Shown: in pieces, positions 7,516 to 16,613 of the stretch
How the letters are laid out: the number at the start of each line of letters is the position of its first letter
Position numbering within the stretch: position 1 is the stretch's first letter
Assembly (NCBI GenBank): GCA_016786885.1
Contig: JAEUVO010000033.1
Location: forward strand, 1-64,000
Direction: 5' to 3'
Origin: Chitinophagaceae bacterium
GTDB taxonomy: Bacteria; Bacteroidota; Bacteroidia; Chitinophagales; Chitinophagaceae
Length of the DNA: 64,000 nt
Notes under the pieces: model-generated
What the model was told of the DNA's origin: nothing
Databases searched by the model: none
Seen by the model: the letters and a program-made list of their open reading frames with translations, nothing else
Position numbers and translations under genes: made by a program

Positions 7516-8850
7516 ATGCGAAAAATAATTTTAGCCATAACAGCCTTCTTCACCGTCGCAGTAAATGCACAAGAAACTGTGCTTCCAGCGAAGGAGCAAA
7601 AAGGACTAATGTTCATAAAAAATGCCACCATACATGTAGGTAATGGTAAAGTGATCGAGAATGGAACGATTAAGATAAAGGATGGAAAAATAGAAGAAGT
7701 AGGGACAAACATACCTATTCCTGCAGATGATGTTAAAGTGTTTGATGTAAAAGGTAAACATGTATATCCCGGGTTGATCTTATCAACAAGTAATCTTGGT
7801 TTGTCAGAAATTAACTCTGTTAGAGCTACCCAGGATGCAAGAGAGATCGGGGATATGAATACGAGTGTCAGGGCTATTGTAGCGTATAATTCGGATTCGA
7901 AGGTTATTAATACGCTTCGGTCAAATGGTGTGCTGCTGGCCAATGTGGTACCACAAGGAAATTTTGTAGCTGGTTCTTCTTCTATCGTTCAATTGGATGC
8001 CTGGAATTGGGAAGATGCAGCGTATAAAACAGATGCAGGAATGCATGTCTATATGCCATCATTGCTGGCTCGTCCGGGTGGTGGAAGATTTGGTGGCGGC
8101 GGTGGAGGAGCCGGGCCACAGGCGCCTGCATCTGATCCTGTAAAAGAAGGACTGGAGAAGATTGAAGGATTAAAATCTTTTTTCAAAGAAGCCAAAGCCT
8201 ACCATGCTGCACCTGCACATGAAGAAACAAACCTGAAGTTTGAAGCAGTGAAGGGATTGTTCAACAAAAGTCAAAAACTGTATGTCCACGGAAATACAGT
8301 AAAACAAATACTGGTGGCGCTGGATTTTGTAAAAGAGTTTGGGTTTGATGTAGTGATCGTTGGTGGCAGTGAAAGTTACCAGGTGGCTGACCTGCTGAAG
8401 CAAAATAATGTTTCAGTGATTTTGCAGCAGCCACATAGCCTGCCTACTGCTTCTGATGATGATGTGGACCAGCCATATAAAACAGCAGCTGCCCTGCAAA
8501 AGGCCGGTGTACTATTTGCTATTTCTGATGATGATGCGCAAACAAGGGGTCGTAACCTTCCGTTTAATGCAGGTACTGCTGCAGCATATGGTTTAACAAA
8601 AGAAGAAGCCCTGGCGGCTATCTCCCTAAATGCAGCAAAGATCATGGGGGTAGCAGACAAGGCCGGAAGTATTGAAGCTGGTAAGGATGCCAACATAGTA
8701 GTAAGTGAAGGTGATTTACTGGATATGCGTACCAGCAATGTAACCGATGCTTTTATCCAGGGAAGAAAAATTGATCTTACGGATAAACACAAACTGCTGA
8801 ATGAAAGATTTGAGCAAAAGTATGAGCTGAAACCGAAGAAAGGATTTTAA
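7516..8850 (+). CDS. Secreted amidohydrolase-like protein lacking the HxH motif
   Basis: 444 residues with a clean signal peptide (MRKIILAITAFFTVAVNAQ). The amidohydrolase frame is recognisable: FIKNATIHVGNGKVIENG and IKIKDGKIEEVG at the start, then VKGKHVYPGLILSTSNLG where PGLIDxHxH is expected, ISDDDAQTRGRNL at the position of the distal aspartate, and KAGSIEAGKDANIVVSEGDL at the end. Loss of both histidines makes a normal binuclear metal site unlikely. A Gly-rich loop (GGGRFGGGGGGAG, about residues 195-207) interrupts the barrel. The start at 7516 was preferred over an in-frame ATG at 7477, which lies inside the upstream gene and precedes a non-signal-like peptide. Ten bases separate it from the larger paralogue, so the two are probably co-expressed and may form a complex. 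Confidence 0.87.
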   Translation: MRKIILAITAFFTVAVNAQETVLPAKEQKGLMFIKNATIHVGNGKVIENGTIKIKDGKIEEVGTNIPIPADDVKVFDVKGKHVYPGLILSTSNLGLSEINSVRATQDAREIGDMNTSVRAIVAYNSDSKVINTLRSNGVLLANVVPQGNFVAGSSSIVQLDAWNWEDAAYKTDAGMHVYMPSLLARPGGGRFGGGGGGAGPQAPASDPVKEGLEKIEGLKSFFKEAKAYHAAPAHEETNLKFEAVKGLFNKSQKLYVHGNTVKQILVALDFVKEFGFDVVIVGGSESYQVADLLKQNNVSVILQQPHSLPTASDDDVDQPYKTAAALQKAGVLFAISDDDAQTRGRNLPFNAGTAAAYGLTKEEALAAISLNAAKIMGVADKAGSIEAGKDANIVVSEGDLLDMRTSNVTDAFIQGRKIDLTDKHKLLNERFEQKYELKPKKGF

Positions 8851-8874
8851 GACTCTTTTATATTTATATAGACG

Positions 8875-8909
8875 CAGCCGGGTGAACTGATTTGTTCATC
8901 CGGCTGTTT
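8875..8909 (+). terminator. Hairpin terminator after the amidohydrolase pair
   Basis: CAGCCGGGTGAAC (8875-8887) pairs with GTTCATCCGGCTG (8894-8906) over 13 bp with one wobble and a 6-nt loop, followed by a short TTTA. It lies between convergent genes and ends at the stop of the potassium channel gene. Confidence 0.65.
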
Positions 8910-9759
8910 AATGATTATGATGTTCGTTATTATCATCTAATTCGATATGCTCTCCGCAATGAGGGCAGCGGTGTGTTTTTTTTATTTTGTTTTTTCTGAA
9001 TTCTTCCTGAAAACCTGCAGCCAGAATACCCGCAGGTATGGCAAAGAAGGCAATACCGGTAAGCATAATCACACTGGCCATTGCTTTACCAAGGTTGGTA
9101 AGCGGATACATATCTCCATAGCCTGTGGTGGTAAGCGTTACTACCGCCCACCAGATAGTATGAGGTATACTTTTAAACTGGCTTGTTTCTTCAGTAGGAT
9201 ACAGATGTTCTACAAAATAGATAATGCAGGCAGAAATAATAATAAGGAACAGTGCCAGTATAAAGCTAAGCATCAGTTCATTTTTTCTGCGTTTAAATAC
9301 ATTGGCAATCATATGTACAGATTCTGTATAGGCTGTAAGCCTGAACAGCCTGATTACCCGCAGCAGCCTTAATATCCTTAGTTCCCGCAAATCGAATTTT
9401 ATACCAATAAAATATGCCAGGATGGAAGGGAGAATAGCAAACAGGTCAATCAATGCTCCGGGTGATAGCATGTACTTTATCCTCCCCCAAAAGCTGTGTT
9501 TATATTTGTCTTCATGGTTGCTGCTCCATACCCGAAGGATGTATTCAATTGAAAATATGATTACGGATACAAGGTCGAAATAGTAGAAAAATTCTGAGTA
9601 TTTATTATGTATTTCTTTAACCGTTTCAAGGATAACAGCCAAAACGTTAAGGATTATCAGTACAATGATAAAAACATTGATGATCTTGTCCCAGCGTTTA
9701 TCGCCTACTATTTCGGGGTGCAGTAGTCCATGCACTTTCTTTTTGGTACCCTTGTACAT
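8908..9759 (-). CDS. Voltage-gated potassium channel with zinc-ribbon-like tail
   Basis: A 283-residue six-helix ion channel of the inner membrane. Helices S1-S3 cover about residues 27-120. S4 carries regularly spaced arginines (LRELRILRLLRVIRLFRL, about 125-142), the voltage-sensor pattern. The pore helix and selectivity filter read TLTTTGYGDMYP (about 214-225), diagnostic for K+ selectivity, followed by S6. After S6 a short cytoplasmic tail contains HRCPHCGEHIELDDNNEHHNH: one CxxC pair plus several histidines that could bind a metal, in place of the usual RCK domain. The gene is downstream of secA on the same strand but separated from it by a strong terminator, so it probably has its own promoter; a TATCTTTA box on the minus strand near 9784-9791 is a weak candidate. 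Confidence 0.92.
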   Translation of the reverse strand: MYKGTKKKVHGLLHPEIVGDKRWDKIINVFIIVLIILNVLAVILETVKEIHNKYSEFFYYFDLVSVIIFSIEYILRVWSSNHEDKYKHSFWGRIKYMLSPGALIDLFAILPSILAYFIGIKFDLRELRILRLLRVIRLFRLTAYTESVHMIANVFKRRKNELMLSFILALFLIIISACIIYFVEHLYPTEETSQFKSIPHTIWWAVVTLTTTGYGDMYPLTNLGKAMASVIMLTGIAFFAIPAGILAAGFQEEFRKNKIKKTHRCPHCGEHIELDDNNEHHNH

Positions 9760-9785
9760 ATTACCTGCAGGTTTTGGTCATTCTA

Positions 9786-9830
9786 AAGATAAAATAAATC
9801 CCCCTTGCGTTAACAGCAAGGGGGATTTAT
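9786..9830 (-). terminator. secA terminator
   Basis: ATAAATCCCCCTTGC (9794-9808) and GCAAGGGGGATTTAT (9816-9830) form a perfect 15-bp stem with a 7-nt loop. On the minus strand the stem is followed by TTTTATCTTT, a typical rho-independent tail, 20 bases after the secA stop codon. Confidence 0.88.
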
Positions 9831-9850
9831 TATCTGAACTTCAGAATTTT

Positions 9851-12800
9851 TTAGGCATCTTTCCCGTGGCAATGCTTATACTTTTTACCGCTTCCGCAGG
9901 GGCAGGGGTCATTACGACCAATTTTTGGGCCAACGGTTACAGGTACGAGTTTATCTTTTTCATTAGCCGCATAGTCATCGCCAACTGCATCTACTTCATC
10001 TTTATTTGCTTTCATCTTACTCATGTCAGTTTTTTGCTGACGGCCCTCTTTCAAAGGAGCATCTTCCTGCTGAATGGGAATTGATGAGTGGCTCAGGAAT
10101 GAAACTATGTCTTTATTGACATCAGCATTCATGTTCCTGAATTGATTATAGGCTTCCATTTTGTAGATAACTAACGGATCTTTCTGTTCCAGGTAAGCTG
10201 TCTGCACACTTTGTTTCAGATCATCCATAGCCCGCAGGTGTTCCTTCCATGCATCATCAATCACCGCAAGGGTTATTGTTTTTTCAAGAGAATTGGCTAA
10301 TTCTGCGCCGTTTGTGCTAAGTGTTTTATCAAGATTGGTGAGAACATTCAATCCCTTTCTGCCATCAGTGAAAGGAACCACCACATTTTCTATATGGCTG
10401 CCCTGTGTCAATCTTATATTTTTGAAAACAGGAATAGCTTGCTTCTGAATATCTGCTTTATGCTGGTTATATCTTTCGGTTGTTTCAGCGTAAAGATGAT
10501 CGGTCAGCTTGTTTAAATCGGCTTTCTTAAATTCCTCTTCAGAAATGGTCGTATCTAACCCAAAATTGACGATACAGGCCATTTTGAATCCTTCAAAATC
10601 TTCCTGTTCCCTGAATGAGCTTACCAGGCCTTCAGCCAGCGCAGAGAAGGAAGTGTCAATATCCAACGCTAGTCGTTCGCCGAATAAAGCATGATTACGT
10701 CTTTTATAAACAGCATTACGCTGCATGTTCATTACGTCATCATACTCCAACAAACGTTTACGTATACCAAAGTTGTTTTCTTCCACCTTTTTTTGTGCCC
10801 GCTGGATACTGTTGCTGATCATGCTGTGCTGTATCACATCACCTTCTTTGTATCCGAGTTTGTCCATCAGCGAAGCAATACGTTCACTGCCGAACATCCG
10901 CATCAGGTCATCTTCCAGTGATACATAGAATTGTGATGAGCCGGGATCACCCTGGCGACCGGCACGGCCACGCAATTGCCTGTCTACACGACGGCTTTCA
11001 TGTCTTTCGGTACCAATGATAGCCAGGCCACCAGCATCCTTCACACCCGGTCCGAGTTTGATATCCGTTCCCCGTCCAGCCATGTTCGTAGCAATAGTAA
11101 CAGCACCCGCAAATCCGGCCTCTGCCACCACCTGTGCTTCCCTGGCATGTTGTTTTGCATTCAATACATTATGGGGGATCTTTTTTTGTTGTAGCATCCT
11201 GCTCAATAACTCACTTACTTCTACAGAAGTGGTACCTACAAGACAAGGACGGCCTGCATTGCGAAGGTTTTCAATCTCATCAATGACGGCTTTATATTTT
11301 TCCCTTTTCGTTTTATAAACAAGATCTTGTTTATCATCCCTGACCATTTTCAGGTTGGTGGGCACATTTACCACATCCAGTTTATAAATGCTCCATAACT
11401 CAGCGGCTTCCGTTTCTGCAGTACCCGTCATACCCGCCAGTTTGTGGTACATACGGAAGTAATTCTGTAAAGTAATGGTAGCATAGGTTTGTGTAGCCGC
11501 TTCAATCTTCACATTTTCTTTAGCCTCTAACGCCTGGTGTAATCCATCACTATAGCGACGGCCTTCCATGATACGGCCTGTCTGTTCATCTACAATTTTA
11601 ATGGCCCCATCAATTATTACATATTCCACATCTTTGGCAAACAGTGTGTATGCTTTCAGTAATTGTTGAACTGTGTGGATCCGATCAGCTTTTTGCGCAT
11701 ATTCGTTTAGGACAATTTCCTTTTGCTGTAGTTTTTCATCAGCTGTTGCAGCATTTTTTTCCACTTCAGCAAGTTTAACTCCAATGTCTGGTAAAACAAA
11801 GAATTCCGGGTCTTCACCGGTTTTGGTGATCATCGTAAGACCCTTATCTGTAAGCTCTACCGAGTTATTCTTTTCGTCAATATGAAAAAGCAGGTCTTCA
11901 TCAACAATGTGCATATTGCGCATCTGATCCTGCAGGTAATAGTTCTCTGCTTTCTGCATTTTTACCCGTATACCCGGTTCGCTCAGAAACTTAATAACCG
12001 GACCATATTTTGGTAAACCACGATGCGCCCTGAACAGGTAGAGACCACCACTTTTTGGATCATCATCACCCTCAGCGATGCGCTTCTTAGCTTCATTTAA
12101 GCAATTACGAATTATTCTTTCCTGCTCCTGCACCAGTTGCTGAATCCTTGGTTTGTGAATATGAAATTGCTGGTCTTCCCCTTTTGGTACAGGACCAGAA
12201 ATAATTAAAGGAGTTCTTGCATCATCAATCAATACAGAGTCAACTTCATCCACCATAGCGTAGTGGTGTTTACGTTGCACCATTTCTTCCGGTGTATGTA
12301 CCATGTTGTCACGCAGATAGTCAAAACCAAACTCATTATTGGTACCATAGGTAATATCTGCGAGATATGCTTTTCTTCTTTCTTCACTGTTCGGCTGATG
12401 TTTGTCTATGCAGTCAACAACTAATCCGAGCCATTCAAAAATTGTTCCGTTCCATTCCTGGTCACGACGGGCCAGGTAGTCGTTCACTGTTACAATATGA
12501 ACACCTTCGCCGGGTAATGCATTCAGGTAAGCGGGGAGTGTGGATACGAGGGTTTTACCTTCACCTGTTGCCATTTCTGAGATCTTTCCCTGGTGCAATA
12601 CAATACCACCGATCAACTGTACATCATAATGCACCATATTCCAGGTAACCTGTCCGCCGGCAGCTGTCCATGTATTTTTAAAGATTGATTTATCACCTTC
12701 GATAGTGATATAGTCCTTCTTTACACTCATATCCCTGTCCAGTTGTGTGGCAGTGGCAATGATATCGGTATTTTCTTTGAAGCGACGGGCTGTCTCTTTA

Positions 12801-13147
12801 ATGACAGCAAAAGCTTCCGGTAGGATTTGCTCCAGCGCTTCTTCTATTTTTTTGTCCCGGTCTTTTTTCAGTTTATCCACTTCCTGGTAGATGGCATCCT
12901 TACCAAGCAGATCGTTAAAAGGCAATTCCTCTGCAGCTGTATTCTTTTGAGCAATTTCAGCGTCAATCTCTGTCAGGTGTTCTTTGATGCGCTGACGAAA
13001 CTCCTGTGTTTTATTGCGAAGCTGATCGTTGCTCAACGATTGGTAGGCAGCAAAAAATCCGTTGATTTTTGAAACATACGGTTCGATCTTTTTTACGTCT
13101 TTTTCGGACTTACTGCCACCAAAAATTTTTGAAATAAAACCAAGCAT
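9851..13147 (-). CDS. secA: Preprotein translocase ATPase SecA
   Basis: The motor of Sec-dependent export: it binds preproteins at SecYEG and drives them through with ATP. Visible: the N-terminal helical region, Walker [10 protein letters not shown] (residues 195-203), the DEAD-like DEVDSVLID (300-308), the preprotein cross-linking region, the second nucleotide-binding fold with [17 protein letters not shown] and [21 protein letters not shown], the helical scaffold, and a C-terminal zinc motif [14 protein letters not shown] that binds SecB or the ribosome. At 1098 residues it is about 200 longer than E. coli SecA, with extra sequence around residues 60-110 and 340-400 ([18 protein letters not shown]), as is usual in Bacteroidota. 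Single-gene unit, with a strong terminator on its 3' side. Confidence 0.98.
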   Translation of the reverse strand: MLGFISKIFGGSKSEKDVKKIEPYVSKINGFFAAYQSLSNDQLRNKTQEFRQRIKEHLTEIDAEIAQKNTAAEELPFNDLLGKDAIYQEVDKLKKDRDKKIEEALEQILPEAFAVIKETARRFKENTDIIATATQLDRDMSVKKDYITIEGDKSIFKNTWTAAGGQVTWNMVHYDVQLIGGIVLHQGKISEMATGEGKTLVSTLPAYLNALPGEGVHIVTVNDYLARRDQEWNGTIFEWLGLVVDCIDKHQPNSEERRKAYLADITYGTNNEFGFDYLRDNMVHTPEEMVQRKHHYAMVDEVDSVLIDDARTPLIISGPVPKGEDQQFHIHKPRIQQLVQEQERIIRNCLNEAKKRIAEGDDDPKSGGLYLFRAHRGLPKYGPVIKFLSEPGIRVKMQKAENYYLQDQMRNMHIVDEDLLFHIDEKNNSVELTDKGLTMITKTGEDPEFFVLPDIGVKLAEVEKNAATADEKLQQKEIVLNEYAQKADRIHTVQQLLKAYTLFAKDVEYVIIDGAIKIVDEQTGRIMEGRRYSDGLHQALEAKENVKIEAATQTYATITLQNYFRMYHKLAGMTGTAETEAAELWSIYKLDVVNVPTNLKMVRDDKQDLVYKTKREKYKAVIDEIENLRNAGRPCLVGTTSVEVSELLSRMLQQKKIPHNVLNAKQHAREAQVVAEAGFAGAVTIATNMAGRGTDIKLGPGVKDAGGLAIIGTERHESRRVDRQLRGRAGRQGDPGSSQFYVSLEDDLMRMFGSERIASLMDKLGYKEGDVIQHSMISNSIQRAQKKVEENNFGIRKRLLEYDDVMNMQRNAVYKRRNHALFGERLALDIDTSFSALAEGLVSSFREQEDFEGFKMACIVNFGLDTTISEEEFKKADLNKLTDHLYAETTERYNQHKADIQKQAIPVFKNIRLTQGSHIENVVVPFTDGRKGLNVLTNLDKTLSTNGAELANSLEKTITLAVIDDAWKEHLRAMDDLKQSVQTAYLEQKDPLVIYKMEAYNQFRNMNADVNKDIVSFLSHSSIPIQQEDAPLKEGRQQKTDMSKMKANKDEVDAVGDDYAANEKDKLVPVTVGPKIGRNDPCPCGSGKKYKHCHGKDA

Positions 13148-13330
13148 AAAATGAGTGTTGTTGGGTATTCCCTGGTTGTAATAATTAATGGAATTTAGAA
13201 TGTCAAATAAGGTGCTACAACTTGCTTTAAGCCAATTTGACAGAATATTTCCCTTTTACAGGGGCAGCAAAGATAATGTAATTGGTCCAGCGGCCATAAG
13301 GTCTGAATGCTAAGCTGTTCAAAAAGTTTT

Positions 13331-13954
13331 ATGAAGAAAAAACATTCTTTACTTCTTTGTGTACAGGTTTTTACATTGTTCCAGTGTGCCCAGGCACAAG
13401 ATCATGTAATAACCTGGGATGCCGATACCCTTACTTGTATTTTCCCGGACAAGCCCCGAAAAGAAGGGTTAAGACCGGGTTCAAAATATGAGAATGGCCA
13501 TATTCGGTTACTGGCACATTTTGAGAATGATTCAGTACGGATAATTGAAGCTGGTGATGTAAAAGGATATTCCCGAAAAAAACATGGTAAATCGTTGCTA
13601 TGTGATGGTGTATTTGAATCGGTAGAGTTGACGGAGGAGGAGCAGCGATACATATATTATGGCCGCAGCGATGGTAAAAGATGGTATTTCCTAAACAGGG
13701 TTTTCTCCGGCAAATATGCATCGCTGTATGTAATGTACATAAGCAGAACATCGGAGTCACCCCGCTCTTTCTACTTTATAAAAAAGACTGATCAGAAAAG
13801 TACAAAACCTGTTTTATTAAGAAACTGGAAACAGATATTTACCCAGTTGGATGATCTTCCTGTAAATTCAGGCTTTAAAGCTGATAATTACAGAGGGAAA
13901 AAGAGAAACTTTGTATATGTTGTAAATGATTATAACCGCCTTAAAGAGCTTTAG
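13331..13954 (+). CDS. Secreted protein of unknown function
   Basis: 207 residues beginning with a signal peptide (MKKKHSLLLCVQVFTLFQCAQAQ). The open frame starts at 13307, but MLSCSKSF in front would blunt the signal, so the ATG at 13331 is preferred. The mature chain is charged and beta-rich (DADTLTCIFPDKP, YIYYGRSDGKRWYFLNRVF, YASLYVMYISR), with a basic C-terminal third (NYRGKKRNFVYVVNDYNRLKEL). I recognise no domain. It reads away from secA and is followed 45 bases later by a predicted lipoprotein gene on the same strand. Confidence 0.72.
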   Translation: MKKKHSLLLCVQVFTLFQCAQAQDHVITWDADTLTCIFPDKPRKEGLRPGSKYENGHIRLLAHFENDSVRIIEAGDVKGYSRKKHGKSLLCDGVFESVELTEEEQRYIYYGRSDGKRWYFLNRVFSGKYASLYVMYISRTSESPRSFYFIKKTDQKSTKPVLLRNWKQIFTQLDDLPVNSGFKADNYRGKKRNFVYVVNDYNRLKEL

Positions 13955-13999
13955 TAAAAAACCAGTAATGGTTTAATAACGCTTGCCTAATTTGCAGGT

Positions 14000-14722
14000 A
14001 TGTTTTGTGTATCACTCCGCTATAACAGACAGGTTTGTTTTGCAGCCATGATACTTTTGGTTTTCATGTTGGTTCTCATGAGCTGTGGAAGGACTGATAA
14101 ACCCGCTGATCAGCAATTTAACACCAACCGGGTTTATTTTAATTATTCGATAAGTGCGGAAGAAGGTGATGATAATCTTACTGTACTGATCCGTTTTCTG
14201 ATGGGAGAAAACGATGAAGCAATTCCTGTTCCTGAAGGGGCTTCTGTTATGCTGGACGATGAAATATTGAACCCGGACAGTTCAAAAAAAGCCGGAACTT
14301 TTTACGAAGTGCATAAACCCATTACTTCTTTTACAGGCAAGCATACTATTACATACGCAGATGCATCCGGGAAGCAGTATAAACATGAATTTAATTTTCA
14401 ACCGCTTGTTCTATCCACCTATGTTCCTGATACTGTCCAGCGTCAGGATATGCAGCTTGAGCTGCTGGGGTTGGAAGAAGAGGATTATGTCAGGATCCTT
14501 GCTACAGATACAGCATTTTCCAGTGAAGGCATAAACCGACTGGATACTATAAAAAATGGGCAGTTGAGTATCTCTGTTGACGACCTCAGTAAACTGGTCA
14601 ACGGACCTGTTCAACTGGAGCTGAACCGGGAGTACGAAATTCCTGTAGAAAATGGCATGGGATCTGGCGGAAAAATGGCCATCACTTATCGGCTCAGGCG
14701 GGAATTTATTCTTAAGGACTAA
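14000..14722 (+). CDS. Predicted lipoprotein of unknown function
   Basis: 240 residues with a type II signal peptide: positively charged n-region (LRYNRQ), hydrophobic core MILLVFMLVLMSC and lipobox LMSC, so the mature protein should be lipid-anchored at Cys29. The rest is acidic and beta-strand-like, with short repeated 'xxDxxLxLxxLxxED' stretches (MQLELLGLEEEDYVRI), reminiscent of immunoglobulin-like periplasmic domains, but I cannot name a family. Starting at the internal ATG (14048) would remove the basic n-region, so 14000 is kept. It precedes atpG by 121 bases, an interval holding a TACCTTTG promoter box, so atpG is probably transcribed separately. Confidence 0.72.
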   Translation: MFCVSLRYNRQVCFAAMILLVFMLVLMSCGRTDKPADQQFNTNRVYFNYSISAEEGDDNLTVLIRFLMGENDEAIPVPEGASVMLDDEILNPDSSKKAGTFYEVHKPITSFTGKHTITYADASGKQYKHEFNFQPLVLSTYVPDTVQRQDMQLELLGLEEEDYVRILATDTAFSSEGINRLDTIKNGQLSISVDDLSKLVNGPVQLELNREYEIPVENGMGSGGKMAITYRLRREFILKD

Positions 14723-14814
14723 GCTGAATCAGAAGGATTTACACAAATAAGTCACATGTCGGTTACTGAAGGATTTTTATTTTAAGATGCTATGGAATTT
14801 TAGCCCTCAGACCA

Positions 14815-14822
14815 TACCTTTG
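14815..14822 (+). promoter_or_regulatory. Candidate -7 box of atpG
   Basis: TACCTTTG followed by C matches the Bacteroidota -7 consensus TAnnTTTG exactly and lies 21 nt before the atpG ATG. The expected -33 position holds only TATG, a poor match. Confidence 0.55.
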
Positions 14823-14843
14823 CGGCCAATTTAAGTAAGATTT

Positions 14844-15743
14844 ATGGCAGGTCAGCTAAAAGAGGTTCGTAACCGGATCAAATCGGTACAAAGTACACAG
14901 CAGATTACCAAAGCCATGAAAATGGTGAGTGCGGCAAAACTGCGCCGGGCCCAGGATGCCATTATTCAAATGCGTCCTTATGCACAGAAACTGCAGGAAA
15001 TGCTCAGCAATATTGTAAGTAACAGTGAAAGCGGAACAGGTATGTCTTTGGCTGCTGAGCGCACAACAGAGAAAGTATTGCTGATTGTTATTACCAGCGA
15101 CCGTGGCCTTGCCGGGGCTTTTAATGCAAATATCATTAAGCTGGCAAAAGCAACTATTGCAGAGAAATATGCTAACCAGCACAAAAAGGGTAATGTTACT
15201 ATCTGGAATATTGGTAAGAAAGGATACGAAAACTTTATCAAGGCTAATTATAAAGCAGATGCCACATTCAAAGATATTTTCCTGCACCTGACCTTTGAAA
15301 ATGTTCAGAAAGCGGCACAGGCTGCTATGAAGGCATTTGAGGAAAAAGAGTTTGACGTTGTAGAGATCGTTTACAGCCAGTTTAAGAATGCAGCTACACA
15401 ACGTTTTGAAGTGGAAAGATTTTTACCAATACCCAAAGTGGAAAACCTGCCTGCCGGCAGGCTGGAAAGGAAGGCAATGAAAGCTGATTTTATTTATGAT
15501 CCTTCTAAAGAGCTGCTTATAGCTGAGCTGATGCCTAAGATACTCAACACACAATTATACAAAGCCGTTTTGGATTCAAACGCATCAGAGCATGGTGCCC
15601 GGATGACGGCCATGGATAAAGCCAGCGAAAATGCCAATGAAATGCTTCGTTCGCTGAAGATTTCTTACAACCGTGCAAGGCAGGCGGCAATTACTACAGA
15701 GCTGACAGAAATAGTAAGTGGCGCAGCTGCGTTACAAGGCTAA
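14844..15743 (+). CDS. atpG: ATP synthase F1 gamma subunit
   Basis: Central rotor shaft of F1-ATPase; its coiled N- and C-terminal helices turn inside the alpha3beta3 ring. Family marks: KEVRNRIKSVQSTQQITKAMKMVSAAKLRRAQ at the N-terminus (described by its start KEVRNRIKSV and end AAKLRRAQ), ITSDRGLAGAFNANI in the Rossmann-like middle, and the C-terminal helix ARMTAMDKASENANEML plus RQAAITTELTEIVSGAAAL. Length 299 is normal for the group. Residues VENLPAGRLERK (about 202-213) are encoded around a 14-nt palindrome related to that in deoC, in a surface loop. No other ATP synthase gene is in the window: upstream is an orphan lipoprotein, downstream scpB, so atpG seems detached from the usual atpA-atpG pair. 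Confidence 0.96.
   Translation: MAGQLKEVRNRIKSVQSTQQITKAMKMVSAAKLRRAQDAIIQMRPYAQKLQEMLSNIVSNSESGTGMSLAAERTTEKVLLIVITSDRGLAGAFNANIIKLAKATIAEKYANQHKKGNVTIWNIGKKGYENFIKANYKADATFKDIFLHLTFENVQKAAQAAMKAFEEKEFDVVEIVYSQFKNAATQRFEVERFLPIPKVENLPAGRLERKAMKADFIYDPSKELLIAELMPKILNTQLYKAVLDSNASEHGARMTAMDKASENANEMLRSLKISYNRARQAAITTELTEIVSGAAALQG
15449..15462. repeat. Palindrome in atpG coding sequence
   Basis: GCCTGCCGGCAGGC is a perfect 14-nt palindrome translated within ENLPAGRLE. Its CCTGCC/GGCAGG core is shared with the element in deoC, suggesting the same repeat family. Confidence 0.55.
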
Positions 15744-15783
15744 AATGTGAGAAACTAATTTTTGAATTGTTAACTTTTTCATG

Positions 15784-15818
15784 AAGCTTGCGGCTATTGT
15801 TGCAAGCTTTATAATTTT
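15784..15818 (+). terminator. Probable atpG terminator
   Basis: AAGCTTGC (15784-15791) pairs with GCAAGCTT (15802-15809) around a 10-nt loop, followed by the T-rich TATAATTTTG. The tail overlaps the TAATTTTG box proposed for scpB, so the assignment is moderate. Confidence 0.5.
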
Positions 15819-15819
15819 G
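15812..15819 (+). promoter_or_regulatory. Candidate -7 box of scpB
   Basis: TAATTTTG matches TAnnTTTG and ends only 8 nt before the scpB ATG, which would give almost no 5' leader. Confidence 0.4.
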
Positions 15820-15827
15820 AAACAGAT

Positions 15828-16538
15828 ATGGAGATTACGAATCTGATACCGCATATTGAAGCATTGATCTTTGCCAGCGATAAACCATTAACTACCCTGG
15901 AAATAACTGAGCTGGTAAATAATGCGTTTGGCTTCATGGAAGATAAAATTTCATTGGACCAGGTGGAAGCAGCAATTGAAGGTATTACGGAAAAATACGC
16001 CTCGGAATTTTACCCTTTTGAGATGAAGCAAAGTGGCGGTGGCTGGCAGTTCCTGACCAAAAAAGATTTTCATAAGACGATCGCACAACTTAATGGCGAC
16101 AAATTCCTGAAGCGTCTTTCTGCGGCTTCATTAGAAACCCTTGCTATTGTGGCTTACAAACAACCGGTGACAAAAGGTGAAATAGAAGCAATCCGTGGTG
16201 TTAGTTCTGATTATGCTGTTCAGAAATTATTAGAGAAGGAACTGATAATTATCACAGGCCGCAATGAGAAATTACCTGGTCACCCGCTGGTATATGCTAC
16301 ATCAAAAAATTTCATGGATTATTTCGGGATCAACTCCGCGGATGACCTGCCGAAGATCAAAGAAGTGCTGGCAGAACAATTGGTAGAACCGACCATCATG
16401 AAAGACGTAAACCAGGAAGAGGATGATACAAAATCAGAAGATGCAGAAGATGGTATTGATGAGATCGAGGCGCTGGCTGTAACAGAGGGTGGCGAACTGA
16501 TCGTCAATAACGAGCAGGGAGAAGGAGAGGAAAATTGA
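15828..16538 (+). CDS. scpB: Segregation and condensation protein ScpB
   Basis: Accessory subunit of the SMC-ScpAB condensin complex; dimers bind the kleisin ScpA. It has the two winged-helix domains of the family: LIPHIEALIFASDKPLTTLEI at the start, and the hallmark LSAASLETLAIVAYKQPVTKGEIEAIRGV in the middle (the core ETLAIVAYKQPVTKGEIE is nearly invariant), followed by LLEKELIIITGR and the LPGHPLVYATSKNFMDYFGI turn. The C-terminal 55 residues are a strongly acidic tail (NQEEDDTKSEDAEDGIDEIE) with no assigned role. ScpA and SMC genes are not in this window. The gene ends 28 bases before a terminator that separates it from lysA. Confidence 0.95.
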   Translation: MEITNLIPHIEALIFASDKPLTTLEITELVNNAFGFMEDKISLDQVEAAIEGITEKYASEFYPFEMKQSGGGWQFLTKKDFHKTIAQLNGDKFLKRLSAASLETLAIVAYKQPVTKGEIEAIRGVSSDYAVQKLLEKELIIITGRNEKLPGHPLVYATSKNFMDYFGINSADDLPKIKEVLAEQLVEPTIMKDVNQEEDDTKSEDAEDGIDEIEALAVTEGGELIVNNEQGEGEEN

Positions 16539-16565
16539 TCATAATAAATAAGCTATTATTATATG

Positions 16566-16602
16566 AGTGGTTCAGTACTTACTGAGCCACTTCTTTTTTA
16601 TC
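16566..16602 (+). terminator. scpB terminator
   Basis: AGTGGTTCAGTA (16566-16577) pairs with TACTGAGCCACT (16580-16591) with one wobble, followed by a T-rich run. It lies 28 bases after the scpB stop and removes the ATG at 16563 as a credible lysA start. Confidence 0.8.
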
Positions 16603-16613
16603 TTCGCCAGCCT

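Noticed and set aside
16563..16613. ATG at 16563 as the lysA start (17 extra codons)
   Set aside because: The segment is a terminator hairpin with a T-run, and the extra residues have no match to the family N-terminus.
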